Origin: Notospermus geniculatus
Lineage: Eukaryota > Nemertea > Pilidiophora > Heteronemertea > Lineidae
Assembly: GCA_002633025.1 (NCBI GenBank)
Contig: NMRB01000233.1
Location: 29,466-93,465, forward strand
Direction: 5' to 3'
DNA length: 64,000 nt
Below the pieces are notes generated by a model. That model saw only the letters and a list, made by a program, of their open reading frames with translations, was not told the origin of the DNA and ran no database searches. Made by a program: the position numbers and the translations under genes. Shown piece by piece: positions 1 to 11,440 of this stretch. Positions within the stretch are counted from its first letter, which is position 1; each line of letters begins with the position of its first letter.

Positions 1-22
1 CCTTTAAACCTCAACAGATTTT

Positions 23-472
23 AGCATTTTATAAATGTGGACAGTATCCCTTTAAACCACAACAGATTTGCATTCTGACTCTTCCATATGATAGGCAAGA
101 CCCTTCTGCATGTTTAGTGCAAATTTGGTTGAATTCAGACTAGTTGATCTTATGATACAAAAAGACCGAATTAATGAGAACCCCACGAACGATGAGAGCG
201 CAGTGTCATCTGTGTGCAATTGAGTAGGCTAACGTATTTGCACATGGAATACTAATTGAGCTAGAAATGGCTCTGTTTTCCTCAGAAATGGAATTCAATG
301 CATGAAGTTGACAGATTTATGTACCCCACTACCATAAAAAAAGTTGAAGCTCCTGCCTATTACGTAAAGCCAAAATTCAGGCGGTGAGAGACATCTGGTG
401 GCAAGACATGAAATGTATCCCTTAGTTATTTCATCGTTCGCAGTTAAACCTTTATGCTTGACTCCTTTATGG
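23..472 (-). repeat. Dispersed repeat, copy 1 of an inverted pair
   Basis: This 450-base block matches 14983-15432 in reverse complement over its whole length, with scattered substitutions and small indels. Shared landmarks include the segment around the ACCCCACTACCAT motif and a CTTTATGG end. No long open frame is shared, so it looks like a non-coding interspersed repeat. Positions 1-20 repeat the CCTTTAAACC..CAACAGATTT segment found again at 49-70. Confidence 0.85.
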
Positions 473-1149
473 TTATATGGAGAGATTTAAACAGCAAAAA
501 TAATTACCTATAAGTTGAAAACATCGTGATTTAGGAAAATGCCGGTTGTTTTGTGATAAATCGTCTTTAAAATCACGACGTAGATCTACATTTTCAAGTT
601 AATTACAGGTCAATACAAACAAGAAATAAAAATTATCTTTACGAGCCTCTTCCAAAATTCTCGCCTTACCATCCGGAATTATTTATACATATCTATTGTT
701 TCCGTGCAAGGAGGTTATTAGATTGTAAGTCAGAGCACTTTATCATGCAATAAGTATTTAAAATACTATCAGATACAGCCATGAAATTTACAAACTTATC
801 TCATATATAGGGAAATTTGCCCGAGAACCGATTCTATTTAAATTCAAACATGCGATTTGTTATGAAAATATGCGGCGAAAATTCGAGAAAAAAGAAGTAG
901 TGTGGTCGTGTTTAATCTTGGATGAGATTAAACTTGCATGAACACGCTATGTAGTAAAAATATCATTACTGTCTGCGTTCTTTCTTGCTTTCCGTGACGT
1001 GCGTGATGAGAATATGTGTGGAGAAAACGGCACGCATTGAAAAATTCATCGTTCATGATTCTTATGTCATGCTTTGTCAGATGATAAAGGAATATCAAGA
1101 CTGAGCATGAGAAGGGGCCCTGCGGCTCAAAATAAAGGGTCTGTCTCTG
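473..1149. other. No gene seen
   Basis: AT-rich sequence with only short open frames and no recognisable repeat partner in the window. Confidence 0.6.
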
Positions 1150-1245
1150 CAAAAAAAAGAATGTGGCCGACTGGAAATCAAACCAAAAACTTTAGAGTGG
1201 GCAGACTATAGCTACTCTACTGCACAATGGTACTTCCCAGGGGTA
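1150..1245 (-). repeat. Possible decayed tRNA-derived SINE head
   Basis: On the minus strand a degenerate B-box-like GGTTTGATTTCC lies downstream of an AGAGTAGCTATAG segment that could be a decayed A box or D arm. A cloverleaf is not convincing and no tail or target duplication was found. It could be chance. Confidence 0.25.
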
Positions 1246-1669
1246 AATCCCAAACAGCCAATCAAATTGTCCGTTACCAGCAGTTTCTATTCTCGCTTTC
1301 ACCATCCTCTCGCGCTAGTTGTTAATGACAGGGCGGCGAGAGTCTGGTAGGAAAGACTACAACTTTCGTTACCGCCAGGTGGCGAGTGTCCAGATCTGAG
1401 CAGTCCGAATCTGATTGACCAAAGGCAGATTTAACGTCATCAAACATGGCTGCGCCCATGAAATGCATGTAAACAACTAGACTTGTGAAATTTGCTTTCA
1501 GCAAATTTGAGTCCAGCACCAATGTTTAGAGACAGTAAAAAAGTTTGAAGATGTTGGGGTCAGATACTGAGAGGAAAGGGGTAGGGCAGTAAGAACACCT
1601 GATGGTTTCAATAGGACCAGCCGCGCTGCCGTTTACGAACATCGATTGGGTTTGAGGTAGTCCGCTGAA

Positions 1670-1795
1670 ATGCCACGGCTAGTCCGAACGTCTGACTCGT
1701 ATTGCTATTTTTAGAATCTGCTGGACGCTAATACAGGCGGCCGTCAGTTCTGCAAATGAGCAACAGGAGGCAGTGTTCGGACTATGCCACGGCAT
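1670..1795. repeat. Small inverted-repeat element
   Basis: Arms at 1670-1690 and 1775-1795 pair imperfectly (ATGCCACGGC..AGTCCGAAC against its complement) around an 84-base centre. The size fits a small MITE. No second copy was seen. Confidence 0.4.
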
Positions 1796-2310
1796 GTTTC
1801 GCGAATTTCGGACCTCCGGTCGGCGAAGTCGGAAAATGACGATAACTTGGTAAAAAATGGTTGGATTTTTGTCAAATAGGCTTTATTTTGTAGAGAGAAC
1901 CAGCAGATTTAAAGCTTATGTTTAGAACAAACGAAAAGATACTTTTGCAATGCGGGAGCAGCAAAAGAAAGATCGATGGTAGTGGCGCCTATCAACCACC
2001 AGTGTAACTACACCGCGCGAAACTTCGTCATGAGATCGTATGCAAATTAATGTTAATGAGGGCCGTGCCTGCGTACAGTATCGGCTAACCTTGTTTGTGA
2101 GAGATTGCTCAGTCCGAGACGAAAATGCGTGTCAAAAGCATCGGAACGGTTTGGAAATTTTGAATGAATTTACAACTGGGACCTAGGTACGAATGCGATA
2201 GACACGTCAACGAACCTACAGCTCATAGAATTCTGTAGTTTGGCCAATCTGCCTTCCCAATTGAAAAATTGGTGAGAAAAAGAAGAATTTTGCTACCTAG
2301 TGAACTCAAT
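1796..2310. other. No gene seen
   Basis: Unique-looking sequence with no supported gene or repeat. Confidence 0.55.
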
Positions 2311-2342
2311 ACGTCCAGCACCCGATAGAGGGTGCTGGACGT
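2311..2342. repeat. Perfect 13-bp hairpin
   Basis: ACGTCCAGCACCC (2311-2323) pairs perfectly with 2330-2342 across a six-base loop. It may be the terminal hairpin of an unrecognised element. There is no T-run after it, and no nearby gene to terminate. Confidence 0.6.
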
Positions 2343-2912
2343 AATGAAGAAAGAACGAATCTGAGGGAAACTTAACCTTTTTAACACGTTTTATCGTGGT
2401 TTTCGCTGAGTGATATATAAGGCGATTGAACCTGGCCGTTTGAGGTGGATTGCCGATGAAATAAACTGGAATTATATAATTGTAAACGGATCAATTTACC
2501 ATCTGGCTGAACTTTAGAATCCCTGGTCGGAAGTGACCTATTCCATGGTACACAATTCCCTGTCATTAACAATAGCGCGAGAACATGGTGAAGTGAGACT
2601 AAGCAGTTTGCCCTCTTAACAAATAACCAATCAGATCGCCCGTTACTAAAATCAACGGCGTAAACCAATCGGGTATATCAATGGAAACATTTTATATCGT
2701 ACACCATTTGAAGCAAATAGTAGTCAGGCTGTTTACGATTGCGATTATCATCCACCTTATTGATGTGATTATGCTTATGACGAATTATCGGCATTTTTCA
2801 TCCAATCATTGCATATTTATCTGTCACCGATCAGATGAATACCGCATATTGACCTTCTGCAAGAGATCAGAAGATCGAGGACACGTTTTTACCGACGTCG
2901 GGTAAATCTGGN

Positions 2913-3275
2913 CTGCACTTGACACTTCCAACAAGCAGTGTGTCCAATTACGAACCAAGGTAGGTGCTTTCTCAGGACGTGTCTCTTCAGCCGTCGATTT
3001 ACCCGCGGACAGTGTGGGCAGAATGATCCAACCGTCTTACCAACCGGAATCATGTTGATTACTTCTTCTTGTGCGTCATCGGGGTGGATATTTGACACTG
3101 TTATCTGTATATCCCCCAGTATTACTATTCTGGTATCTTCGTTGGTTTCTGATTTAACCCCTGTTTCTTGTTCCGACTCAGTTTCCTCTTGCGTCGTGCC
3201 GCTCCACTCTGAGGAGGAGTCTGATTCATCGTAGTCGAGGTCCGTATCCACTATAGGCTCCTTGTAGGCTGCCAT
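2913..3275 (-). CDS. N-terminal exon of an acidic zinc-finger-like protein (partial)
   Basis: An open frame of 121 codons runs to a single N at 2912. The start at 3275 has a strong animal initiation context (A at -3, G at +4). A pyrimidine-rich stretch ending in TCTAG and AACAG lies just upstream, so a 5'-UTR intron acceptor is plausible. Residues 8-47 are very acidic and rich in D, E, S and T. Residues 86-104 form C-x2-C-x9-H-x4-H (C86, C89, H99, H104) with basic residues between, like a C2H2 finger. A following L-P-W-F and C115-W-K-C118 look like the start of a second zinc-binding unit. After the N only six codons remain before a stop, and these are probably not the true continuation. The LINE upstream is on the same strand. 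The family is not certain, and a transposon-derived zinc-finger protein is possible. Confidence 0.6.
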
Positions 3276-3485
3276 TTATCTGTTCTAGAAAAAGTTGGGT
3301 AGGAAAAAGAGATTTTATTTCAAGAGTGTTGTAAAAAATTTATACTTCACAGTAATGTAACTTCAGCTGACGTACCATTTCCTGTAATCAAGGAGAGAGT
3401 GAGATGAAAACAATTTTTACGAAAAGATCATGCCGCACCAGGGTTTCTAATTTGGCTGCGACATGTTGTATGCTGGGTATTTAAA
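3276..3485 (-). other. LINE 3' tail region and upstream sequence of the zinc-finger exon
   Basis: About 210 bases separate the LINE stop codon from the zinc-finger start codon. The LINE 3' untranslated region should end in here, but no clean tail or target duplication is visible. An AATAAA motif and the possible splice acceptor for the next exon lie at the low-coordinate end. Confidence 0.45.
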
Positions 3486-5650
3486 TTATACCGTGAAACA
3501 TAATGGGTTGTTCCTCCATAGATGATCTAAACCTCTTTTAAAAGATTCCACAGTCCTTGCATTAACAAGGTGAGCGGGAAGGTTGTTCCACGACGACGCA
3601 ACCCTGTTAAAAAATTGGTTCTTCCTAGTAGTTGTCCTTGATCTGTCTATGGTAACTTTGTAGTCATGACCTCTTGTTCCTGGGTGATTCCTGACTAAAA
3701 GATGTTCAGCCATGTCTGTGAAATGAGTAATTTTGAACATCTCTATGAGATCTCCTCTTTGACGTCTGTGGCTCATGCTGAAGAGGTTTAACTTTCTAAG
3801 CCTTTCTGTGTAACTTAGGTCACTCATGCCGTCTATTAACTTGGTGTATCGTCTCTGGACCTTCTCAATTGCATCCCTTTCTCGTTTGTGCAACGGTGCC
3901 CATGCACAAGATGCATATTCCAGGATCGGTCGAATCATTGCTTTAAATAGCTGTACCCCGGTACGCCAATTTAGGGACTGAAAGACCCGCTTGATAGTGA
4001 AGCTGATTCTAGTAGCCCTTGCTGTTACTTCCGCTACGTGAGAATCCGCACCAAGATCGTCCTTCATTATCACACCGAGATCTTTTGTTTCCGTCTGTCT
4101 AGCGATTGTTGTTCCGTTTATGATATAGTTATTTGGATATGGGTTTTTCCCAAGACGCAACAATATACACTTCGTAGGATTGAATTCAAGTTGCCATCTT
4201 CGTGACCACATCGCCAGTTTGTCAACATCCTTCTGTAACTCCTCACAATCAGCATCTGTTATTATCTCCCTGTACAGTTTTACATCATCCGCGAACATAC
4301 TAATTTTGCTATTTACATATTTTGGCAGATCGTTGATGTACATCAGGAATAACACAGGGCCCATTACACTACCCTGGGGTACCCCACTAGTTACGTCTCT
4401 TTTACTGGAGATAGCTGATCCAACCTTCACACTTTGTTTTCTCCCCGTGAGGAAGCCTTCTATCCATTTTGTTGTTTTCATGCTGATTCCAAAACTTGCT
4501 GTCTTTTGTAATAGTCGTTGATGGGGGACACTGTCGAATGCCTTCTTAAAATCAAAGTACAAAACATCGACCCCCCTCCCTGCATCTACTGTCCTTGACC
4601 AGTCATCGGTACACTTGATGAGGTTCATAGTTGTACTTTTGCCTGGGACGAAGCCATACTGTTGTGGAGATAATAGTTTGTTATCTAGTAGGTGCTTCAT
4701 AACCTGGTCCCTAATAATGGTCTCCATTACTTTACACACTACGGAAGTTAGACTGACGGGACGGTAGTTTTTTGGCGATGACTTATCCTCCTTCTTGTGA
4801 ATCGGACATACTACAGCGTCCTTCCAGTCCTGCGGTAGGTTCCCAGTATCGTAAGACCTTTGGAACAATACTGCGAGAGAGGGAGCTAAACAGTCCTGCA
4901 ATTCCCTTAATACTCTTGGGCTCATGTCGTCTGGGCCTGGACTTTTGTCCGGCTTCAAAGACTTTAGAATTTTCCTAACCAGCTCTTCCGTGAACGTTAT
5001 ATTCTCCATTCTTTTAGTAGATGGAGTAGTGGGAGGTGGCATATCATCCAGATTTTCTTGCGTAAAAACGCTACTAAAGAACTCATTTAATGACTCAGCC
5101 TTTTCTTCATCCCTATTTAGTAATCTGTCACCAACTCGTAGATTTGGAATAGCAGGTCTTACTTTGGTTTTTCTCTTCACATGTGCCCAAAACTTCTTGG
5201 GGTTCCGGCGAGCGTCGAAAGATACTCTCCACTCGTGTTCGCGAACAGCCGTTCTTAATTCTTTGCGGGCCTTTCTACGCTGAGCCACGTATTCCCTGTA
5301 ATCCGCTGCATCCTTAGTTTGCATATATCTTTGGAATGCAGCTCTCTTCTGCCGAACCTTCCTCAGTGCTTTCTCGTTCATCCATAGCGCCTTAGTACGT
5401 TTTCTTGATAACTGCGGCAGTCTATACTGGGGTACATGCCTCTCGGTCGTCCTCTGGATGTTAGTTTTGATAATATTCCACGTGTCTTCAACTGATTTAT
5501 CCTGTATTTCTTGGACAATGTTAGCTTCCTGGATCTCCTGCCTCATCGCCTGGAAATTTGCCTTGTTGTAGTTCCAGGTTTTTTGAAGCGGGGGGACTTT
5601 GTCCGCCTTTCCATCTTTTAAATTAATCTTGGCCAAGATTTTATTATGGC
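3486..5650 (-). mobile_element. 5'-truncated CR1/jockey-type non-LTR retrotransposon (reverse transcriptase ORF)
   Basis: An uninterrupted 716-codon frame (5636 to 3486) encodes a LINE reverse transcriptase, which copies element RNA into DNA at the nicked target. In order: a basic linker (residues 1-200), then the RT fingers and palm with KSPGPDDM (231-238), NYRPVSLTS (290-298), YFDFKKAFD (360-368), GVPQGSVMGP (418-427) and the catalytic FADD (448-451), followed by a thumb and C-terminal region with RGDLIEMFKI near 627-636. Family members usually carry an AP-like endonuclease of about 230 residues before this. Here only its last few residues appear (S-H-N-K-I-L just upstream), preceded by an in-frame stop, so the copy is 5'-truncated as is common for LINEs. 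The first codon of the open frame is TTG, so no authentic start is claimed. The intact RT frame suggests recent insertion. Confidence 0.95.
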
Positions 5651-6062
5651 TCCACTACTGTAGGTCGGAGACTAGGTGGGGCTGTGAGGAGTTTGGTTTT
5701 GGCATCAAAGTGTATCAACGCGGCGCTAGTCACCAACGAAAAAGACAACTTTATTTGCATTGCTTTTGACTACTCCTCTGTTCTACAACAGGATATATTG
5801 CACCAGGAAGACCGGCCCTTCTTTGCATTGCACAGCATTGCGAAGGACTTTCGTTGAAAATGGCTCATTACGTTGCTTCCCCCTCGCTGTGACCCTGTCG
5901 CTTCCCATCAAGTCGGTCGTCCGTTACCATGGCATCCGTTGGACTTATTTCGTTAATAACACCCCCGGCATGTGCGGTTGCGCCACATTCGATCCACTTC
6001 CTCTTTTCACCACGAAATCACGGTAAAGCGCGAATCACGGTACCGCGTGACGGCCCAGTCTG
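5651..6062. other. No gene seen
   Basis: Sequence 5' of the LINE truncation point. Only short overlapping open frames are present. Confidence 0.55.
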
Positions 6063-6150
6063 GACACGGCTTGCAAACAAAGGTTTCATGGTCATATGAA
6101 CCCATTGAGAAGCCATTGTTCGCCGGCATATCCGTTTACCGTGTAGCTCT
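6063..6150. mobile_element. Degenerate copy of the TATACGG inverted-repeat family
   Basis: It contains GACACGGCTTGCAAACAAAGG-like and CCATTGTTCGCCGGC segments in the order seen in the copies at 17728-17843, 18029-18154 and 32403-32537. Its left end is eroded. Confidence 0.45.
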
Positions 6151-6152
6151 AT

Positions 6153-6395
6153 AGCCGTGGTTACACTACATAGAAATCCCCGGGTTTTTTGACACCCGGG
6201 TCTAGCCCGGCTCTGAAAAATCCCTCCTGAGGCCCGGTGCCCGTCAACACTACTCAAATTTTGTGACGGGGACCTAAATTAAGCCCTCCAAAAACCGTTC
6301 GAGCGCGGAGGGGATTATTACACCGCGTTTTTAACAGGTGTGGACAGAAAAAACCCGGGTTCGACACGGGTTTTTTATGTAGTGTAACAAGGGCT
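6153..6395. mobile_element. MITE, AGCCGTGGTTACACTACAT family
   Basis: Terminal inverted repeats start AGCCGTGGTTACACTACAT at 6153 and end with the complement at 6395 (ATGTAGTGTAAC.AGGGCT). Second-order CCCGGGT repeats lie inside each end. A relative with the same termini is at 34787-35161. Non-coding. Confidence 0.8.
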
Positions 6396-7074
6396 AATGT
6401 GACCCAGCGGTTATTCCACGGTACAATACGTATAGGTACCGTGTGTCGACTACTTGGGCACCCTGAAAAGAGTTGAAACGCGATCAACGCTGCCCACACC
6501 TACTGGTCAAGCTCAGTGAGTTTTGCTATTGTAGACGCCCAAAAGCCTACAGTGCACCTAACCACAAATTTGCTACGCCCACTCGGCGTATTTTTTCTGG
6601 CAAAGTCTACAGAGTGAAGTGCCGAGTCCGTCCAATTCACATACATGTACGCGAATTTCACATCGGAACGCTGTCCACGTGTGAAAATCGAGCAGAAATG
6701 TCATCGAGATTCGGTCAGGCGTCAGGCTGGCTATGAATGTGTGTACCGTATTTCCCAATTTCCCAATCCCTTCCAATGGAATACATGTATGTGTACCTCA
6801 AAGTGGGTCGACAGCAAAGAACGACTGTCGCAGGAACATTATCGATACATGGCCAATGAATCGGTGGCGAACTCAGAAATGAAAGGTAGGTCGTTACTGC
6901 GAACACCAGCGTATGGCGCAAGCGATTCTAGGACATTTGCCCCCGGACATTTGCCCCCTGAACAGTCTACGTTTGCCTTATGGATACGCCAATGATTTTC
7001 GCTCTTGATGTCGGGAACCATCGCGATTGATCGAGAGAGAGAGAGATCTTCCGGGTGGCGCACAACGACATTAC
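6396..7074. other. No gene seen
   Basis: Several short open frames overlap on both strands here and none resembles a known domain. A (GA)n run lies near 7031-7045. Confidence 0.5.
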
Positions 7075-7203
7075 AGAGTTTTCGCAAAGCCCCCGAAACG
7101 CCAACGCGAACGTCTATCCTTTTGTTCGGTGCTCTCTTCGTTGCATCGAACAATGGGTTTGGCGTTCGGGTTGGCGTTTCGGGGGCTGTGCGAAAACTCC
7201 CTA
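7075..7203. mobile_element. MITE, TAGGGAGTTTTCGC family, copy 1
   Basis: Near-palindromic element with arms of the AGTTTTCGCAAAGCCCC type flanking a GAACGCCAAACCCATTG-like centre. Other copies are at 32222-32345, 32647-32770, 63554-63686 and 63691-63805. Non-coding. Confidence 0.85.
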
Positions 7204-7347
7204 TTCATTCAAAGGTCGGGTGCGTCCATTTCTGTTATAAAAGTCTTTTTCTCTATTTCAGCCCAAATTTCGAAAATGGTAAGATTATACTTTTAGCTGC
7301 ATCATTCCCACTGCAAAGGATGTGACGTAACTGTATTGTAAGTAGCG

Positions 7348-7732
7348 TGTTCGTTTACTCGTCCGGGCCTCCCTGGGTGAGACCCACAGCGTTCTTTTAT
7401 CGTGTGACGTCATGATCTGGCGCCTCTCGAGCCTGCCCCAAGTAACCACCTCGCCGAGGTGGTTAGTTGGGGAAGTATCCCAGCATGCCTTTCGACAAAA
7501 TGGCGTCAAACGTGCCGAATCCGCCATTTTTACGCAAATTGAACATAAATAATGGTCAGCATGCAACTAGTGACGATATTGATGACTACCAGGGCGACTT
7601 TTATCTTTAGTCGCTCCTGTCTCTGCTGGAGTGCCAGTGCCATTGCTGGCCGCCATTTTGCCTGATCACGTGGTTTATTGAGCATGCGCCTCAAAAATTT
7701 ACCCCGGGGAGGCTCGAGTGAGTAAACGAACA
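7348..7732. mobile_element. 385-bp inverted-repeat element
   Basis: TGTTCGTTTACTC at 7348 is repeated in inverse orientation ending at 7732, followed inward by GC-rich imperfect arms (GGGCCTCCCTGGG against CCCCGGGGAGGC). A fragment with GGAAGTATCCCAGCATGC is shared with 19040-19062. Confidence 0.75.
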
Positions 7733-8225
7733 AGCTAAAGGTTCGTGGCGTATTTTATTAGAAGGAAGTGACGTCAGCGGCATACTTCCGCCACTCACAA
7801 TGCTCGTTACATTGATATACTGACGTGTCTTTCCCCATACCGGCAGAATTTACTATTCGTGATTCAACAGCAGACGAAGTGATTATAAAGTTCAAACTTG
7901 TCATCAGACAAGCTCCTTGCTTATGTAGCATGTCTCGCGGCCATTTTTTTTCTTTGTAAAATCGCGACGGAATTCTCTGATCACGCAATAGTTTCTTTGA
8001 AATCGTTAATAATTATAATATTGAGCACGATCTTCGGTAATGTAATTGCTTGTAACCTGCTTTAAGGAGAAGGCACTCCGTCTCCTAAATACGTACGATC
8101 GAAGATTTAAATGAACAATGCCGAGCGAGAGAACGTACCCAAGGCATAGCTTGCAGCAGAGACGCCTACGCAAAGCGTTTCGTGCCAAAACTCCCGGCTT
8201 GAATATAGCCTATCAGAAACAACAT
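7733..8225. other. No gene seen
   Basis: No supported gene or repeat. Confidence 0.5.
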
Positions 8226-8630
8226 TAGGGAGGTTTCGCAAACCTGACGAAAAAACGAAGTAGGAAATACGACGTTCAAATTTTAACTTCATCTCCAGGA
8301 CCTAATGTATTTCTGGAGATGATTGGTACCACAAAATGTCCCTGCTGCCAGTGCGTCTTTCAGCATGTCATGTAAGACCGAAAGAGTTATGGTGCATCTT
8401 GAATTTTCAAATTACCACTTCGTATCTATGAAGTGGAAACGAAAGGTAAATTTCAAAGTTTAAAATGCACCGTAACTCTATCGGTCTATTACATCATACG
8501 CTAAAAGACGTTCTTGCAGCAGGCGATATTTGTGGTACCAACCATCTCCTGAAATACATTGCGTCATGGAAATGAACTCCAATTTCGTATTTCGTACTTC
8601 GTGTTTCGTCAGATTTGCGAAACCTCACTA
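8226..8630. mobile_element. MITE, TAGGGAGGTTTCGCAAA family, full copy
   Basis: About 405 bp with TIRs of about 50 bases (TAGGGAGGTTTCGCAAA.CTGACGAAA). A full relative interrupted by another element is at 42483-43079, and a right-end fragment is at 25612-25706. Inner GAATTTTCAAATT and CATACGCTAAAAGACG segments are shared with the 42.5 kb copy. Confidence 0.9.
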
Positions 8631-8963
8631 TACTCCCATCTCTACCTTGAGCACCGGAAGTTGCCAGGCTGTCCCTTTTCAAATCTATTTCCGAAGTCGA
8701 ACAGTCTCGCACACACCAAAATAGGCCACATGCATTCTTCTATGATGCTGCCTTGTGCTCAACTAAATTTCAAATTCAAAAATCATCATTCCTATTTATA
8801 GACTGGCCAATCAGAGACAATCCGGGTACGAGGTTGATTATGTAGGTCAACCTCGCACCAATCGATGCCTGTGCTTCTGATTGGTCAAGTCAACAGACTT
8901 TTGAAATGGAATTTGAAAAGTGACACCCTGCAACTTCCAGGTCTCAAGGTAGAGATGGGAGTA
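8631..8963. mobile_element. 333-bp inverted-repeat element abutting the previous one
   Basis: TACTCCCATCTCTACCTTGAG at 8631 is mirrored ending at 8963, with a further imperfect arm through GGAAGTTGC. A smaller nested palindrome, ACGAGGTTGA..TCAACCTCG, sits in the centre. Confidence 0.8.
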
Positions 8964-9106
8964 TTAGCTTTAGGTTCGAAAAACGACAGTGAGTGCAAAA
9001 GCTAAGTCTATTGTTGTGTGTTACCATTATCCAAGCTTTAGCTGCTTTCATGGGAAACTAAGTATATACAGTGTGTGGAAGAAGTTTTGTATTATATATT
9101 GCTTAC

Positions 9107-9634
9107 CTAGCATCTTGAGGACAGCTCTCCGTGACTGTACGGTACTCGATACCGCGCGATCATCCGAGGCGCGTCTTGATAATCCGGACCTTTTTAACGC
9201 TATTCCTATCAGAATGTAAAGCACGGAGATAATGCACATAGGAGTTACAAAGAAAACGAAAGCGGAGATTTGAAACAGGGGCACCGCGTCAGCGAACTTT
9301 TCCTGAGGGATATTACAAGTCAAACTTGCTTCTATCGGCGTGCCGTTTCTCGTAGCGGCATAGAATAGATCCACGTATGGCATATAGGGGGAGGCACTGC
9401 AGCACGCGATGACCCATACCAGCAGTATGACCTTGACAGCACGTGATAGGTTGCTGATCATCTGTGCTTTGATTGGATGGCATATAGCGATGTATCTTTC
9501 GACGGTGAAAGCAGTTATGGTAAGGATGGAAGCAGCGTATGTTGTCTCGGATAGGAAGGTCTTGAAGATGCAGAATGGCTTGCCGAAGATCCATGGGTAG
9601 GATTGCCAGATGGAGAAAAGTTCGGGTGGAAGGG
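9107..9634 (-). CDS. Internal exon of a rhodopsin-class peptide GPCR (neuromedin U/pyrokinin receptor-like)
   Basis: Reading down from 9634, the exon follows a TTTCTCGTTGCAG acceptor and ends before GTAAGC at 9106. It is 528 bases, phase 1 at both ends, with 175 whole codons and no stop. It encodes LPPEL..W (end of TM2), W-I-F-G-K-P-F-C in the first extracellular loop with the conserved disulfide Cys, TM3 with TFLSETTYAASILTITAF, E-R-Y-I-A-I-C-H-P in place of DRY, TM4 from about residue 62, a second loop with an N-G-T glycosylation site and the partner Cys, TM5 with its Pro, and a third loop ending SRRAVLKML. Such receptors bind amidated neuropeptides and signal through Gq in family members. 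The ERYIAICHP and SRRAVLKML segments favour the neuromedin U/pyrokinin/CAPA group, though ghrelin- or TRH-type receptors are related. I found no exon for TM1-TM2 or TM6-TM7 in the window. Confidence 0.88.
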
Positions 9635-10874
9635 CTGCAACGAGAAAGGGACACAGTCATGTTAGAAAGGATGCGTGTCATTGTGAAAAAAGACCTACAT
9701 GTACTGTGAGTTTCACTCAATTGTACTTTGTCTTCGGGTCCCAGAGGGCCGTCTTGTCCACACAAGGCCATCGACTGCGTCTTTAGCCTTGTCCCAATCA
9801 TGTCATCTTTTGCATTAACTCATAGATTATAAATGAACCTGACCCCGCCTCCAAGCCAATCCAAACTCGTGAAACAAATCGCCGTTCGGCACTTTCTCTT
9901 CTCTTCCCGCAGACATTTCTAACACTGATTTTGATTGGCACGTCGATTAGCCTTCACACACCGATGATTGGCCGAGGCTCTGGGCTCCTCAGAAGCGGGA
10001 AATGTGATGGATTCAAACCAGGCTAGATGGGCGTCAGGCCAGATAGACTAGGGAGAATCAGATGCGGAGGGCAAGATGGCACTCAATATCATTCCTCTGA
10101 TAGGGGCGCCGCCTGTCGAATGGTGACGTCACCCGGCGGACTTTGCAGTCATATCACGGCGTTGATGAAAAACATCTTATAAATTGTTCCCTTGGCGTGT
10201 AACAGGGACTGCCATCATTCGAATCAAGGGCCAAGGTACTTCATGTCATCATCTCAAACCATAACGCCCGCACCGTTCCCAAACATTTGTATCGGGACAT
10301 TTATAACTAGGGTCACAATTCCGTTTACATCCTGATCATCCCCTACTGAGCTTGCAGGAGAAATACACAGATGTTGATAATTTTCTCGTTCTTGCAAATA
10401 AAAGTAATTACATGATATCTTAATTTTTTAAGATATCAATAAATTCACCAATAAAATACAAATCTTCCGTCCCGCAATGGTTGTTACGAGTTAATGAACC
10501 AACAACCCGGAGTCGCATGTTGCCGACAGTTATAAAACCATCCATTACATGTCGCGTCATTAATTATATTTTTGCAATTACAGTTCCAACGATTTTCCAG
10601 CCCTGTTGCTCTAATAACGGTCCAAAAAGAGGCTTGTTTCTCCACCATGGTCTGATCAATACTCATCTCTGATAATTGAGGTTGCAGTCTTCTAGGATTC
10701 CCTGTAGACTTACAGCTGTCTTCCATTTGTTTTCTATGATCGCATTGTTTTCTACTTGCACAGCTGCGCAGGTGACGGCCATATTGTGAGGATGTCTGGA
10801 CGATGACAACATAATTATAGCGTTTGAGAGAGAAAGGTTTCTTAGGCCTATCGCTAGTTATTGGCTTCCCTACT
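9635..10874. other. Receptor intron or flank; no gene seen
   Basis: Begins with the polypyrimidine tract of the receptor exon. No upstream transmembrane exon was recognised. A single palindromic GGTGACGTCACC lies near 10124, with no promoter evidence around it. Confidence 0.5.
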
Positions 10875-11254
10875 GTTCATTCCACATCCCAGTGGCGCGA
10901 GGTTTATGGCCGATATCTCCTGCTGGGTCAAATTTGGCATACCATACATGTCATTTTCCCTAAAAACGTGACAGAAAAAAGTTCTTTCACCAGTCACTGT
11001 TTGTGTTTACGGCCGAAAGGGCGGCCATTTTGAAATGACGCAATGCATCGCGCACGTGTAAACTGCACTGAACATCGTAACGAAATGAAATGGGTTTTAA
11101 GAAAGGGATCCGTTATGACGGCCTTACGCGAAAAATGAAGATAGCAGAAAGATACCGACAAGAAAGACAAATTGATGTATGGGATGTCAAATTTGACCCA
11201 TCCGTTGCGGAGATATCGGCCATAAACCTCGCGCCACTGGGATGTGGAATGAAC
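10875..11254. mobile_element. MITE, CCACATCC.AGTGGCGCGAGG family, copy 1
   Basis: About 380 bp with TIRs of roughly 90 bases carrying GGCGCGAGGTTT and GATATCTCC. The centre contains GGCGGCCATTTTGAAATGACG. Copies 23708-24139 and 48741-49168 have the same ends and a longer centre. Short open frames inside are repeat artefacts. Confidence 0.88.
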
Positions 11255-11440
11255 AACAAAGCACACAATAGGTTGGAGCCGTAGTGGTGTGGTGTTCTGC
11301 TTTCTGCAAGTGGTAAGGAGATTCTGGGGTCGAAGTCCAAGTCTTCTTGCTGCCAGACAAGGGGGATGTAAACCCACAATTACTCCACCATTAAGACCAC
11401 GATTTCAATCGTGGCGTGATTCGTGATAGTGTGAACATAG

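Noticed and set aside
9313-9801. 162-codon minus-strand frame overlapping the receptor exon
   Set aside because: It is an out-of-frame shadow of the receptor exon and crosses its splice acceptor.
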